A stretch of DNA of 64,000 nt from Labia minor (lineage: Eukaryota > Arthropoda > Insecta > Dermaptera > Spongiphoridae). Position numbers and translations under genes: made by a program. The stretch lies in NCBI GenBank assembly GCA_963082975.1, contig OY720345.1, positions 16,084,491-16,148,490 on the forward strand, written 5' to 3'. The first letter of the stretch is position 1; each line of letters begins with the position of its first letter. Of the stretch, positions 22,590 to 34,361 are shown one piece after another. The notes below the pieces were generated by a model. It saw only the letters and a program-made list of their open reading frames with translations. It had not been told where the DNA came from and ran no database searches.

Positions 22590-23351
22590 GAAAATAGAGG
22601 GAGAGAGAGAGCCCTAAAGGCTATTTGTGTATTCAAAATTGAAGGCGGCAGCGTGAATTTGATGCAATGTTTATCCTCCACTTCACACGTGAATATCAAG
22701 TAGAGAGAGAGAGAGAGAGAGAGAAAAGGGAGAGCTCGAAAATTATTCCATTAATTTGAACATCTCCATTTTGGTATGATTCCCAAGTGTTCAATTGGCT
22801 TTTCATGTCACTGACTGGTATATTCAAGGAGCACAATCGCCTTCGGCTGTCGGATTTTTTTTTTTTTTTCTTTATTTTGTTTTCATCGGTGATCTTTGCT
22901 GGAAATTTTCATTCATAGTAATGTAGGTAGCAAGTTTCCCATCACAAACACACACATACAAACACACATTTAATTTTTTTGTTTTTGTTTTACTGTTTAT
23001 TTATTTTTTCAGCCCTTTTTGCTACTTTGCTTTTCTTGTAATGACATGAAACAAGCACAAGTATACATCCCCACCTACGCCACGAACAGACTCTTAGAGA
23101 TGCAGTTTATGTTAATGTTTGATTATAAGCAACTTCATTTTCACACTAGTGCCTTCAAAGCTTTTGTTCTCAAGATGGAAATTAATGATATTTACGTTGT
23201 TTTTATTTAATCACATTGAAAAGAATTTTTAACGATAAAATAAATAAATAATCAACGATTTCACATAATAAAATAAAAAAATTAACTTCATTTATTTCCT
23301 ATAAACTAATGGAAAATAGTATTATTTAATATAATGATTATCTTACAAATA
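22011..23351. promoter_or_regulatory. Mixed-composition region with purine tracts; candidate regulatory DNA
   Basis: Contains G-rich and A-rich purine tracts at 22065-22120, a long T run at 22553-22580, (GA)n near 22700-22724 and several unique stretches (22600-22900). No open frame with support. The 63-codon frame at 23019-23210 has no domain. Functional reading is inference from composition. Confidence 0.3.
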
Positions 23352-23932
23352 AGCTGGAGTGTCTCCACTCGATTATCTCGCAATTTGATTTGAATTAAAT
23401 TTCATATTTTATATTTAAATTAAATTTAATTAATTATAAATTATAAATTAAAATTAATAAATAATATTTATTAAACCATGGCGTGTTTGGCTCTTTGTTG
23501 ATGGCACCACGCCACGTACTGGCGCGTGACATTTGCAGTGTTAAAAAATTAATTCTGGTACTATCAGCGATTCAATTAAGCTGAAATTCAATATATAGCA
23601 GTTTTATACAATTTTTAATCATGGGAAAAATTATCAAACATATATCTTTATTTTTACGGTCACTTTAGAGGAAAAAAAATCAAAACGTTGTAGGTAATGA
23701 CCCTCTTCCGGTAGAGCTACATTGCTCAAAAGTTGATAAAAAACTACAAATATTGAATAATGTCCATGTACCAAATTTCATGATTCTAGCTCAAACCGTT
23801 TTTGCGTAATCTTGTCTACATACACACACAGAGACATTTTTCTCAACCTTGGTGAAAATGACTAAGGGACCTTCAAAACGTATAAAAACATCAAAATCTT
23901 AATGATCACAATACTATCTCTTGCGAGATAGT
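23352..23932 (-). mobile_element. HINE-A copy 7 (full length)
   Basis: Ends AGCTGGAGTGTCTCCACTCG and CTATCTCTTGCGAGATAGT are both present, with a very short CA run at 23820-23828, so this copy represents the unexpanded form of the internal simple repeat. Confidence 0.85.
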
Positions 23933-24942
23933 AAAAAGTAGGATCATCATAAGACTTTCATTATTATTTCTATTCAAAATATAATTAATATTAATCAATA
24001 TATACCTACCAATAAACTTCAAGGGAGTTTAAGTCTCCCAACAGTAAGATACATAACTTAAGACTAAAATTTTTTTTTCAATCGTTTAGAATTAGTTTTC
24101 TTCTCATGACTCTAATTTAAATAATATTTATAGTTTTTACTCTATTTTCAAAAATTGAATGAATGACAAGAAATAAATGTTCATTTCATAGAAATTGAAT
24201 TCAATTTTATCTACTAAAATAATAATATCAATATTAAATTATTTTTGACAATCATTTTGGAAAGTTTACACGTATTATATCCAAGAATTATTATTTAATG
24301 TATTCAGCCTATGAAACTTATGAAATCATTTGAATTTCTATAATTATTAAGATGAAATTATATAATCACTTTTTTGAATGAATCAATTTGAAAAGGAAAT
24401 TCCACAATAGAATTAGACATCTCTCAATTATAATTATTATATATTTAACATATATTCATTATGAATTATTTCTTTACAATTTAAAAAAATTCAATAGATT
24501 TTACTTTAATCTCTTAAAAATACAATAGTTTAAAAGATATTTCATCTCTCTTAAAATATTTATTTATTTAAAATTTAGAAAGTTTCCTGTCTTGATTTAT
24601 TTGTACCTTAAAAATGGATGATCTTTGAAGTTTTATATTATGAAAAATTTAATTAAATTGTTTTTTAAATTATATTTAAGTAGGGTTAATCAATGAGATC
24701 AAAAAGTACCAAAATTACAACATTGAAATTCGAAATAATTAGAGTAATTTATTAATCTAATATCTTACTAATATTACTAATCTTACTAATCTAATATTTA
24801 CTTTCTTAAAAAAAATCAATTATTATTGTAATATTTTCAAAATAAAAGTTTGATTTATAAAGTTGTTTATAAATATATTTTTTATAATTGTAATGAATGT
24901 ATATAATTGTCTTTTATAATGTTTACTTTACAAATTGTAATC
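23933..24942. other. AT-rich non-coding stretch
   Basis: Nothing supportable on either strand. Confidence 0.7.
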
Positions 24943-24950
24943 CTTAAAGA

Positions 24951-25365
24951 CTGTGGCGGATTAAGTTGATTGGGGGCCCCGGGCGGTAAAATTGAAATGG
25001 GCCCTCTGTTATTTACAATTATAATTGAAAGACAAATTTTGTTTATATTATAATTTAAGCTGTTTTATACTTACATATATAGTACTTATGTAAAAATACA
25101 TAATTTTTACTGTGATTGCCGAGACCCAAAATTGATTATTTTTTCTTAAGTTAGTCGGGGTTCAAACACGACCGAATAAATATTTGTTGTTCAATAAAGA
25201 TCTGTATCAAGAATAACTTGTTTTATTTAAACTCCGATTATCCATAAACTCAACAGATTTTTAAATTTTTTTTAGGGAAATATTTTTATTTAGCTTTCGG
25301 TGGGCCCCTCGGGCTGGTGGGCCCCGGGCTGCCGCACGGTCCGCCGGGCGTTTAATCCGCCTCTG
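24951..25365. mobile_element. hAT-type MITE with perfect 8-bp target duplication
   Basis: Ends CTGTGGCGGATTAAGTTGAT and CGTTTAATCCGCCTCTG are inverted repeats; the flanks are CTTAAAGA at 24943-24950 and 25366-25373. GC-rich subterminal bars (GGGGGCCCCGGGCGG, GGTGGGCCCCGGGCTG) face each other. About 415 bp, non-coding. Confidence 0.88.
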
Positions 25366-25379
25366 CTTAAAGAGCAAAA

Positions 25380-25760
25380 TGATCTAAATATTATTTATTT
25401 GTATAGACGGTGTACAGCCCTATACCTGTAGACAGGTGAAGCTCGAGGCATCTCAGCATCTATGGCCATTTGCAAAGTATTAAAAGGGTTAAAGAAATTC
25501 ACCAACATATATGATCAATCTCATTCCTCTCCAAGCAACGTTTTCAGGGAGAATTTCATCTTTTTCGCCGGGGCAAAGCCGGGCTAAACTGCTGAATTCT
25601 GAACGATTACATTGTGTCAGATTTAACGAAATTAGATCACTTAGAAAGGTTGAAATTTTTCTTCCAGCCAAAAGTCAAACTAATGATAACAATTTCTTCG
25701 AATTCGAGGGGGACTTCTCAGAACTCAGCGAGTAAACTATCAAATAGGTTTAAATGCGCC
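25380..25760. other. Unclassified mixed-composition segment
   Basis: Distinct from its AT-rich surroundings and open in one frame on each strand for 60-74 codons, overlapping each other. Neither translation carries a motif I recognise. It is followed directly by a truncated HINE-A copy. It may be a fragment of an unknown repeat. Confidence 0.3.
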
Positions 25761-25770
25761 GAGGTAGGTT

Positions 25771-25989
25771 GATTGAAAGTACCGGAATTAATTTTTTAAC
25801 ACGACTACAAATTACGCGCCAGCACGTAACGTGGTGCCATCAACAAATAGCCAAACATGCGCTGGTTTTATAAATATTATCTATTAATTTTAATTTATAA
25901 TTTATAATTAATTAAATTTAATTTAAATATAATATATGTTATTTAATCCAATTCCTATTGCGAGATAGTCGAGTGGAGACACTCCAGCT
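25771..25989 (+). mobile_element. HINE-A 3' half
   Basis: From GATTGAAAGTACCGGAATTA to CACTCCAGCT with hairpin and 3' repeat intact; the 5' half, core and microsatellite are absent. Confidence 0.82.
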
Positions 25990-26480
25990 AATTTTGATTT
26001 TGTTTTGAAAAAGGATACTTTAACTTAATTTCGGTTCAAAATCATAAGAAATGTAAGATTCTCATTCTTTATTTTTTTTAAGAATATCATTGTCAATTTT
26101 TAAAATTTTATTTTAATTAAGAAATTCCTTTTGGATTGTTCATTTAAAAATCAATGCATTTAGTTTTTTAAATTATTTGCATTTTGTTAGAAAGGATAGA
26201 TACAAGTTGTAATAGAAAATAAATAAATAATAATAGTTAAGAAATTGAACAAAGTCATAAATATTTCAAAATGTCAAAATTTTAAAAATAGCCTAAAAAT
26301 TTTCAATTATATTTATGAAATTATATGAAAGAAAAAAAAATATTTTTTTTTTCAAATTTTTGTTTATTTTGAATTGAAAAGATTTACCTGAAAATTTTGT
26401 CTATTCAAAGGGTCAAAACAAAAACTAATACAAAAGGTACCTGTATGACCCGTGCAAATTGGGTCCCATTATTGTGTTCC
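25990..26480. other. AT-rich upstream spacer
   Basis: AT-rich, with no repeat recognised. It lies immediately upstream of the promoter at 26497. Confidence 0.6.
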
Positions 26481-26496
26481 TTTGTTAAAAAGGGGG

Positions 26497-26540
26497 TATA
26501 TATACAGAAAATTTGTGTTGAGACTCATTCAGTGTTCAGT
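26497..26540 (+). promoter_or_regulatory. Pol II core promoter: TATA box and TCAGT initiator
   Basis: TATATATA at 26497-26504 is followed about 32 bases later by ATTCAGTG, with the initiator A near 26531; TCAGT is the arthropod initiator consensus. A second CAGTT lies at 26538. Spacing fits a focused start. It sits about 150 bases upstream of the small KEN-box coding region and points toward it. Confidence 0.6.
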
Positions 26541-26682
26541 TCTCTTGGCAAGCAGTTGCTCTCAAGGAATTTTCTGACCAACACAACCAAACTATCTTCA
26601 ATATTTCTTCCTTCTTCATTTTATGTCTTCTTCATTTTATTATATATCATTAATTATTTTTGTTTTTTTTTTTGATTTCAGA

Positions 26683-26997
26683 ATGGATTTAAAACAGGAG
26701 TGGAATGTTCTTCACAATATCATAGAAGAAGGGCTCAATTACTATCATCATAGACGACGTTTCAACGTTTTCCAGGATGAATCAATAAGAATTGATACCC
26801 CGGAAAGATTAGTTGGTGGTGACATCAATTTTTCAGATATAATGGCAAATAAAGAAAATATTCCGCCGAACGAGGATGACATCGAGACGGTGATCAATCA
26901 CCCGATTAATCGGCGACTAAGCAGGAGAAGAAATCTGGACTTAACAAATAATAGAGTCAATAGAAAAAGAAATTTCTATTATAATTTAAGAATTTGA
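26683..26997 (+). CDS. Small basic-tailed protein with KEN-box motif, unknown function
   Basis: A 104-residue protein I do not recognise. The ATG at 26683 has A at -3 and G at +4. It follows a pyrimidine tract ending TTTCAG that looks like a 3' splice site, but no convincing donor lies between the promoter and it, so the leader may be unspliced. An upstream in-frame ATG at 26623 would add 20 mostly hydrophobic residues encoded by that tract and is less likely. Visible features: WNVLHNIIEEGLNYYHHRRR near the N-terminus, an acidic centre with NKENIPPNEDD (KEN followed by a proline, the usual APC/C degron context), and an Arg/Asn-rich tail (RRLSRRRNLDL, NRVNRKR). The base composition is coding-like and there are no neighbours. 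A short-lived cell-cycle or early-embryo regulator is inference from the KEN motif, small size and TATA promoter. Confidence 0.65.
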   Translation: MDLKQEWNVLHNIIEEGLNYYHHRRRFNVFQDESIRIDTPERLVGGDINFSDIMANKENIPPNEDDIETVINHPINRRLSRRRNLDLTNNRVNRKRNFYYNLRI

Positions 26998-27128
26998 TTA
27001 TTCTTTTATATAATATATAATTTTTATTTTGTTATAAATAATGTAATATTACTATTCTCCAATCCTATGTAAATATTATATTATATTACTATAATTGTAT
27101 TCTTAATAATATTTATTTTTTATATTTT

Positions 27129-27134
27129 AATAAA
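27129..27134 (+). terminator. Poly(A) signal AATAAA
   Basis: AATAAA lies 132 bases after the stop codon of the KEN-box gene and is followed by a TG/T-rich stretch (TTTTTGTATATAAG). In AT-rich DNA this motif is common by chance, so position is the main support. Confidence 0.45.
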
Positions 27135-28199
27135 TATTTTTGTATATAAGTAAATTAATTTTTGAATTTTTCATTAAAACTCCTTATATTCCTTTCCCCA
27201 ACCTTATTGGATATTTTAACTTTATTAAAAAAACAATTTATATATAATTAAAATATTAATTTTAAATATTAAAAAATATATTTGCTATATCCTAGCAAAC
27301 AATATACTTTTTAATCCTTCTATAAAATATATTTTATAAAATTAATTTAATTTTTATTTTTTCATATGGGAAAAATATGTATATTAAAATTTATATTCAA
27401 TTCAATTATATATCAATGAACATTGAATTTAAATAACCTATATTTAGTTTTAGAAAAAATTCATAATTAAATCTAAAATTTTTGCAAAAATAAATGTTAA
27501 AAATTTGTCAATAAACCTTGTACAAAAACCCCTCTTAACGCCCACCAATGAAAACCTTGGAATAATAATAATTAAATTATTATCTCTCCTATTAATTAAC
27601 TTATTTAATTCTCTCCTTGGGATATTTTTTTATTTTAACTATATAAAGAATTACATATTATATATATATATAAAATATATATATATAATTACATATTATT
27701 TTCAAATATATTAGTCTATGAACCATACATAATAAAAATTGTATAAAAGTAAAACAATAAAAGTACAAACAATTTTTAAAAATGGATGTTGTTGAAGTGT
27801 TGAGAATATAGGGGAGGATTTTGATGGGTGGGATGATTTATATTTGAAAAGGGAAGGGAAGATTACAAAGGGGTATAAAAGCAAGGATGGATTTTTAACT
27901 TGAGCAAAACCACACAATGCCCTTTGGATTAATCCATATAAAATACATATCTACTTATATAATAATGTAAACCAAAGATTATTTTCTCCTCCCCTCTTCC
28001 TAATTTCCATTTCTTCAAATATATAATAGATTTTAATATTAAACGTCACTTAAATTTTATTTTTATTTTATAGAATTTTTTTTTTATATAAAATACTTTT
28101 CTATATTCACCATGAAATCACTAACAATAATATTTTTGATTTGATTCAAATTTTTTCAACATAATTAAAATTTCTGTAAATTGTTTTTTTTTTATAAGA
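27135..28199. other. AT-rich non-coding stretch
   Basis: Low-complexity AT-rich sequence with TA runs near 27660-27685. Frames at 27505-27714 and 27711-27917 show only AT-biased residues and are not supported. Confidence 0.6.
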
Positions 28200-28621
28200 A
28201 TTTGGTACATGGCCATTATTCAAAATTCGTAGATTTCTATCAACTTTTGAGAAATGTAGCTCAACCGGAAGAGGGTCATTACCTACAACGTTTTGATTTT
28301 TTTTCCTCTAAAGTGACCGTAAAAATAAAGATATATGTTTGATAGTTTTTCACATGATTAAAAAATGTATAAAACTGCTATATATAGAATTTCAGCTTGA
28401 TTGAATCGCTGAAAGTACCGGAATTAATTTCTTAACACTGCTAATCACTCGCCAGCACGTGTCGTGGTGACATCAACAAAAATCCAAGCACGCGCTGGAT
28501 TAATAAATTTTTTTATTGATTTTTATTTAAAATTTAATTAATTAAATTTAATTTAAATATAATATATGTGATATTTAATCCAATTTAAATAGCGAGATAG
28601 ACGAGTGGAGACACTCCAGCT
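28200..28621 (+). mobile_element. HINE-A copy 8, 5'-truncated
   Basis: Begins inside the core (TTTGGTACATGGCCATTATT) and runs to ACACTCCAGC with the 3' repeat slightly changed (GCGAGATAGACGAG). The microsatellite and everything 5' of it are missing. It shares diagnostic variants (ACGTGTCGTGGTGACATCAA) with the copy at 29628-30306. Confidence 0.8.
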
Positions 28622-28689
28622 AATTTTTTTTAAGAACCATAATGAAAAAAGTCGGAAATGTTGTTTGAGAGCCTCTGACTTAATCAATT

Positions 28690-28757
28690 TTTTTAAGTAA
28701 CATTTTCTCTTTAGTGTGCTCGCGCCCCCCTCGGCCCCCACAGGTTGAGAATCACTG
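28690..28757. mobile_element. hAT-type MITE end fragment
   Basis: CGCGCCCCCCTCGGCCCCCA and GGTTGAGAATCACTG match the right-end style of the other hAT MITEs here. No partner end is found to the left. Confidence 0.5.
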
Positions 28758-29627
28758 ATATATATTATTATATCTTGTAACATTTTATTTTGAACAATGA
28801 ATCAAGCCTATCTAATCTTGTTTTTTTTCTCTTATGAATGAAAAAAACAATGAAAAATATATAGTACTCATGTTTAATATCATATTTATTTATCACAAGT
28901 AATTTTATTTTAAAAATAAAACAGGAAATTAAAAATTATATTTATTTTCTATTATCCATTGAAATTAATTTGTAATGAAAAAAAAATTGGATTGTATTAA
29001 TACTAACTATTAATAAAATATAAAATATACTATTTTCTTGAATAATTACTATTTATATAACTTCTATTAGTTTTTTTTTTTATTATAGGTTTAATTAAAT
29101 GATTTTAAAAATGATATAATGTTCTCATATTAATTTATTTAAATCTACAACTAGGTATATTGTCAGAATTTATGGTGACTTGTGAAGTTATGGAGAGAGG
29201 AAGAATGAGAGGGGTGGGGTGGGGTGGATAAAGAGAAAATGGATTCAAAAATACAAGTCAGGATATATTAATACAACTTTGAAAAGTATTAACCGTTTAT
29301 GGTTAAAGAAAACTAACTAAAATGGCAAACGACTGCAATATTTTCTTTTATTATATATCGAGAGAAGATATTGTGCATAGAGCGATGGCATAAAAAGTTT
29401 CTAATAAAAAAAAGTATATAAATATATATATATATAAAATTACATCTAACACATTTTTACCAAGAATGGAAGACTAAATATTGATACTATATATATATAT
29501 ATATATATATAGACTATTTATATATCTAATAAGTATAAAAAATTTATCTAAGAGTAAATGTGATAACTATAAAAATACATATATATTTATGTTATTTAAT
29601 ATTTAATTTAATATTATTACTCATTAT
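28758..29627. other. AT-rich non-coding stretch
   Basis: AT-rich with a TA run at 29489-29511 and a purine-rich patch at 29190-29235. No supportable gene. Confidence 0.6.
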
Positions 29628-30306
29628 TTTTTACTATCTCGCCAGAGATAGTATTGCGATCACGAAAATTTTCCATGTGGAGATTTTGATGTTTTTATAC
29701 GTTTTGAAGGTTCCTGAATCATTTTCACTAAGTTTGAGAAAAATGCCAAACACGCGCTGGATTAATAAATATTATTTATTGATTTTAATTTATAATTTAA
29801 TTAATTAAATTTAATATATATGTGTATGCGTGTGGGTGTGTAGACAAGATTACGACAAAAACGGTTTGAGCTAGAATCATGAAATTTGGTATACGGGCAT
29901 TATTCAAAATTCGTAGTTTTCTATCAACTTTTGAGAAATATAGCTCAACCGGAAGAGGCTCATTACCTACCACGTTTTCATTTTTTTTCCTCTATAGTGA
30001 CCATAAAAATAAAGATATATGTTTGATAGTTTTTCACATGATTCAAAATTGTATAAAACTGCTATATATAGAATTTCAGCTTGATTGAATCGCTGAAAGT
30101 ACCGGAATTAATTTCTTAACACTGCTAATCACGCGCCAACACGTGTCGTGGTGACATCAACAAAAAGCCAAGCTCGCGCTGGATTAATAAATATTTTTAT
30201 TGATTTTTATTTAAAATTTAATTAATTAAATTTAATTTAAATATAATATATTATGTTATTTAATCCAATTCAAATTGCGAGAAAATCGAGTGGAGACACT
30301 CCAGCT
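29628..30306 (+). mobile_element. HINE-A copy 9, chimeric
   Basis: The 5' end TTACTATCTCGCCAGAGATA is intact, and the copy runs normally to GAGAAAAATG. At about 29747-29816 an extra piece from the family's own 3' region appears (CCAAACACGCGCTGGATTAA onward), after which the normal microsatellite, core and 3' half follow to CACTCCAGCT. The end hairpin is intact and the 3' repeat reads GCGAGAAAATCG. Confidence 0.8.
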
Positions 30307-30437
30307 TTTTTATTTTTTTATTTGACAATTATTTAATTTAACAAAACAAAATTTAAAAAAAATGAAGTTAATTACATATTAATAATTTTTACAATTTGTA
30401 ACTTCATCATGTTACAGACATCACATATATACGACTG

Positions 30438-30468
<31 letters not shown>

Positions 30469-30639
30469 TAATCGATCATAATTTGTTCTATTAATGGTTT
30501 TAAAAGTCATTTTTAATAACCTAATATTTTTTTACATTTTTGTCAATTTTATGAATTTTGTTTTTTAATCTTTTAAATCTAAAAACAATATTTTTTTATT
30601 TTCAATAGTTTTTTTAAAATATTTTTCTATTTTGAATTT
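30307..30639. repeat. Segment duplicated in inverse orientation at 46.5-46.8 kb
   Basis: Non-HINE sequence between two HINE-A copies. Its complement is found at 46498-46806 with very few differences (for example AAAAAATGAAGTTAATTACA and the TGTTACAGACATCAC / GTGATGTCTGTAACA match). The duplication also includes the neighbouring HINE-A 3' part. Here the T run at 30609-30615 is uninterrupted; in the other copy HINE-C sits in it. Confidence 0.85.
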
Positions 30640-30966
30640 TTTTCTTCTAAAGTGACCATAAAAATAAAGATATATGTTTGATAGTTTTTCACATGATTCA
30701 AAATTGTATAAAACTGCTATATATAGAATTTCAGCTTGATTGAATCCCTGAAAGTACCAGAATTAATTTTTCAACACTGCAAATCTCACGCTCCAACACG
30801 TGACGTGGTTCCATCAACAAAGAGCCAAACACGCGCTGGATTAATAAATATTATTTATTAATTTTAATTTATAATTTATAATTAATTAAATTTAATTTAA
30901 ATATAATATATTATGTTATTTAATCCAATTCAAATTGCGAGATAGTCGAGTGGAGACACTCCAGCT
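30640..30966 (+). mobile_element. HINE-A copy 10, 3' half
   Basis: From TTCTTCTAAAGTGACCATAA to CACTCCAGCT; 3' repeat and hairpin are intact (GCGAGATAGTCGAGTGGAGA). Everything 5' of the TCTAAAGTGACC block is absent. Confidence 0.82.
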
Positions 30967-31836
30967 TATTTCTTTTAACACAGAGATATATCTAAATCTA
31001 GTTGAATAATATTGAATTTTTATTTATTAATTATTAATTATAATATAATGTATATATATATATACATTAATAATTTGTATTATAAATTTGAATAAAATTT
31101 ATTTATCTGACTTGTTGTTTATGTATGAGCCACATTGGTAGGTCCAGATGCTACCTCATTGGAAAATCTGACAGCCCTACAACTCAATCATGCACAGGTG
31201 CAAAGATCAAAGCCACGCGGGTGGAAACCTCTCTCTTTCCCACTCTATAAGCTTTTGCACAATCCTAACTAAAGAATTCAATTACATTCTAAGAGTTGTG
31301 CATATACAAACATTCAACATTCAATGCTTATTAAAATGTTTAAATCAATCTTATATGAAGGACATAAATATTCTATCAAATTCTCATATGGATTCTATTT
31401 ATATTATTTCATAATAATGAAAACAAATACATAATACAAACTAATGATGTAATAATATAAGAAAGAAATGAATGTATAATAATTAATTATTATAAGAGAA
31501 GAATGTTTATTATTTTTTAATATAAAATAATAACAATTTTGTTATTATATACGTAGATAGAGTGGGAAAGGTGTGCTGACAGTGTTTATATTATTACAAA
31601 AAAAAATGATAATATTCATAATAATATTTGTATAGTGAAGATAAAAAAAATAGCAAAGTACTCTAAAAATAATATTAAATAATTTATTTTATTTTTGATA
31701 GAGGTGCAAGATTTCATTGGTTCAGCCCTGATTAGTTCTTATGATTATTTTCATTCAATCAAGTGATAATACTTTAAATTACTAAACTTGAGGACGATAG
31801 TTAAAATCTTAACAAATTATAATATAATATTTTTTA
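30967..31836. other. AT-rich spacer with a small mixed block
   Basis: A mixed-composition block at about 31130-31260 lies in otherwise AT-rich DNA. The 74-codon frame at 31190-31414 has no recognisable domain and is left out. Confidence 0.5.
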
Positions 31837-32160
31837 AAAAAAATCCTCAGACTTTTGTACGCCCTACGCAAGGACAACTCCTATCAAGTCGGTTATATCA
31901 ATTAGCTGTTTTATTTTTTTCTAACTTTAATAAAATATGCATTGCAATAAAAACTATATGATCAGTAGAACGGGTCCTATCAACTTTTATCTTGATTTTC
32001 TTGATTGGAGGCGCTATCAAGTAGCTTTCCCAATTTTGATCCCGGAGGCTGGGTTGACTCTGTCTCATAGACTTCAGCTAGAGAAATTTCCTTACCAGGC
32101 TCGAGACCCGGGACCACGAGAATATGAGCCAACGATGTTCCCTCTCACCCTGTGGTGCCT
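31837..32160 (-). mobile_element. tRNA-derived SINE, rearranged
   Basis: On the plus strand the tail side is CCTCAGACTTTTGTACGCCC, the body includes TCTTGATTTTCTTGATTGGA, and the head has GCTCGAGACCCGGGACCACG (B-box region) and CCCTCTCACCCTGTGGTGCC. About 50 foreign bases (31903-31955) replace part of the body, and CTAACTTTAATA within them recurs just outside the head at 32199, which suggests a second insertion event. Confidence 0.75.
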
Positions 32161-32367
32161 TCATTAAGACAATTCACCTGTGAATTTCTAATTTTTTCTA
32201 ACTTTAATATAATATATATATATGAAGTATTTTAAAAATTTTAGATTTGTTCTAAGAAGAAAATATAAGAAAAATAAAATTATCAAGCATTTACTAAGAA
32301 AATTTTAATAAAACGAAAGATTCGTTCTGTAATATATACCTTTAGTACACATGGACAAAATTAGGAA

Positions 32368-32463
32368 ATCCAGCTAGAGAAATTCCCTTGCCAGGCTCGG
32401 GACTTGAAACCGGGATCACGTGAATGTGAGTCAGCTACGCTAACCTCTCACCCTGTAGCGCCC
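32368..32463 (-). mobile_element. tRNA-derived SINE, head only
   Basis: Complement of the SINE head: CCAGCTAGAGAAATTCCCTT, CGGGACTTGAAACCGGGATC (B box) and CTCTCACCCTGTAGCGCC. It stops at the same internal point as the head-only copies at 7646 and 59060. Confidence 0.8.
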
Positions 32464-33950
32464 TCTTAATATAATATATTATACATATATATATATAATA
32501 TTTATAATGTTTATTAAATAAATAATAATAAAATAGGTTTAAATTTCTAAAAAAAAAATATTTCTAATTTATAGTTTAGCAAAATTATTTGATAATATAA
32601 TTTAGGTATATTTTAAATTACTTATTAATTATTTATATGTATTTTTTTTCTAAATCAACCAAGTCAATAGGAATCTATCTCTACTATCTATAAAAATTAC
32701 ATCTACTCATGACAGTTACATGAGAATGGGGCTGGGGTGTGGGTTGATTTCAATTTATAATTTTTTATTTATTTTAATATAAAAAAAACAATTTACAATT
32801 CGATTTAAGAAATTATACTGTAAGTGAACAAGCAAACAAAAGAGCATGTCCATTTTTAGCCAATGCCTATAAGGAATCTTTCAACTGTCTAATAAATTCC
32901 CGTTCCAATTCATTCATTGATTCAAGTGATAGCGCTTACGAATTCACTCTTTGAAATGAAAAAGAATGGCAAATCCAAATAATACCTTGTGAATGGGATA
33001 TCAAATTGCTGGCTGGTCAAAAGAACGTGGATGGTTACGCATCTCACCCCCTCCTCATATCCTTATTCCACTACATACTGTATCAAACAAACAAATTCAA
33101 ACTAACTATACCGGTAATATTTAATGCCCTTTTGCATGCAACTCTCTCTCTCTCTCTCTCTCTTACTCACCAACTCTTTAGGTGGCATGTGAACTAACAA
33201 GTCAACCCGACCAAAGTCAATATATACAATAATAAATTCTCTTCACGTAGATAACATCAATGATTTTCACTTTTTATTTATTTATTCCCACTGAATGGTG
33301 AAAGAAATCGAAAAATCATTCACAATGATTATTTAATCCAATGATCAATAGTATAACTAGATATTTAATCAAAAAATTTTATAATTTATATTCATAAATT
33401 TCAAGATATATATATATATATATATATATATAAGAAAGAGGATATATAAATATATTTGAAATTGATAATTGTGTATAATTAGGGCCAGAAATCAATCAAA
33501 TCCGAACCTATAATTAATCCTTTGATGGAGGGACGCTTGCAAACGAACCTTTTCATTAGCATTTAATACACAAAGCCATTTCATAAGTTCAATGAAAAAA
33601 AAAAAAAAAAAAACTCATCTGAACGTGGTTTTTGATTTCCTCATTCACATTTCAATACATCTCTGTATCCGTTATCTATTTACCTGTTAAGAATTCATAA
33701 TTTAAAAATAAAAAAACATTTTCGGTAGAAAGGTGAGTGTGTGTGAGAGAGAAAGAGATTTCTGATAATGGATTCGAAGAAACAAACCAAAGCGTCATTT
33801 TTGGAATTTTTTTTTTTTTATTTTATTTATTTATTTATTTTTTTCAATAAATAAGTATACGAAGCTCCTCTCTTATTCCTACATTATTTATTTATTTAAA
33901 TTTTCGATTTTGTCGAAGGTAACTTGACACCAACTGATATACAATAGATA

Positions 33951-33992
<42 letters not shown>

Positions 33993-34361
33993 ATGTGCAG
34001 GATATGTACGAATTATGATCTATTGAACACACTAAAAGTTAAATGAAAAGGCATCAATTTCGAATTTGAAACTTAAAAATGATTATTTCAAATCTTGACC
34101 TTTCACTTTTATTTATTTTCAAATAAATTTATTAACCAATTTTTTGATTTCTTTTAATTTTTGTTTTTTTAATTTTATTGACAATTTTAGCTTGTTTTAA
34201 TAAACTATTGCTTTAATTATATAAATTATGAATATATATTTGGATAATTTGATTAATAATTGAATTTTTTTGATGCATAAGAACTACGATCTTGGTTAAT
34301 TAGTTATAATATTATATTTCAATCCAATGAACCTTAAAAAAATATTTTTAAAAATTAATCC
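32464..34361. promoter_or_regulatory. Spacer with a GC-richer block (about 32840-33220) and simple repeats
   Basis: AT-rich flanks surround a mixed block containing GATAGCGCTTACGAATTCAC, a (CT)n run at 33142-33163 and CAACCCGACCAAAGTC. Further right are TA runs at 33405-33432 and 33951-33978 followed by (GT)n. The 63-codon frame at 33006-33197 lacks support. Regulatory role is inference. Confidence 0.3.

Noticed and set aside
25489-25735. Opposed frames of 60 and 74 codons
   Set aside because: They overlap on opposite strands, neither has a recognisable motif, and there is no promoter or splice context.
26623-26682. Upstream ATG extending the KEN-box protein by 20 residues
   Set aside because: The extension is encoded by a T-rich tract ending TTTCAG that looks like leader or intron, and the ATG at 26683 has a better context.
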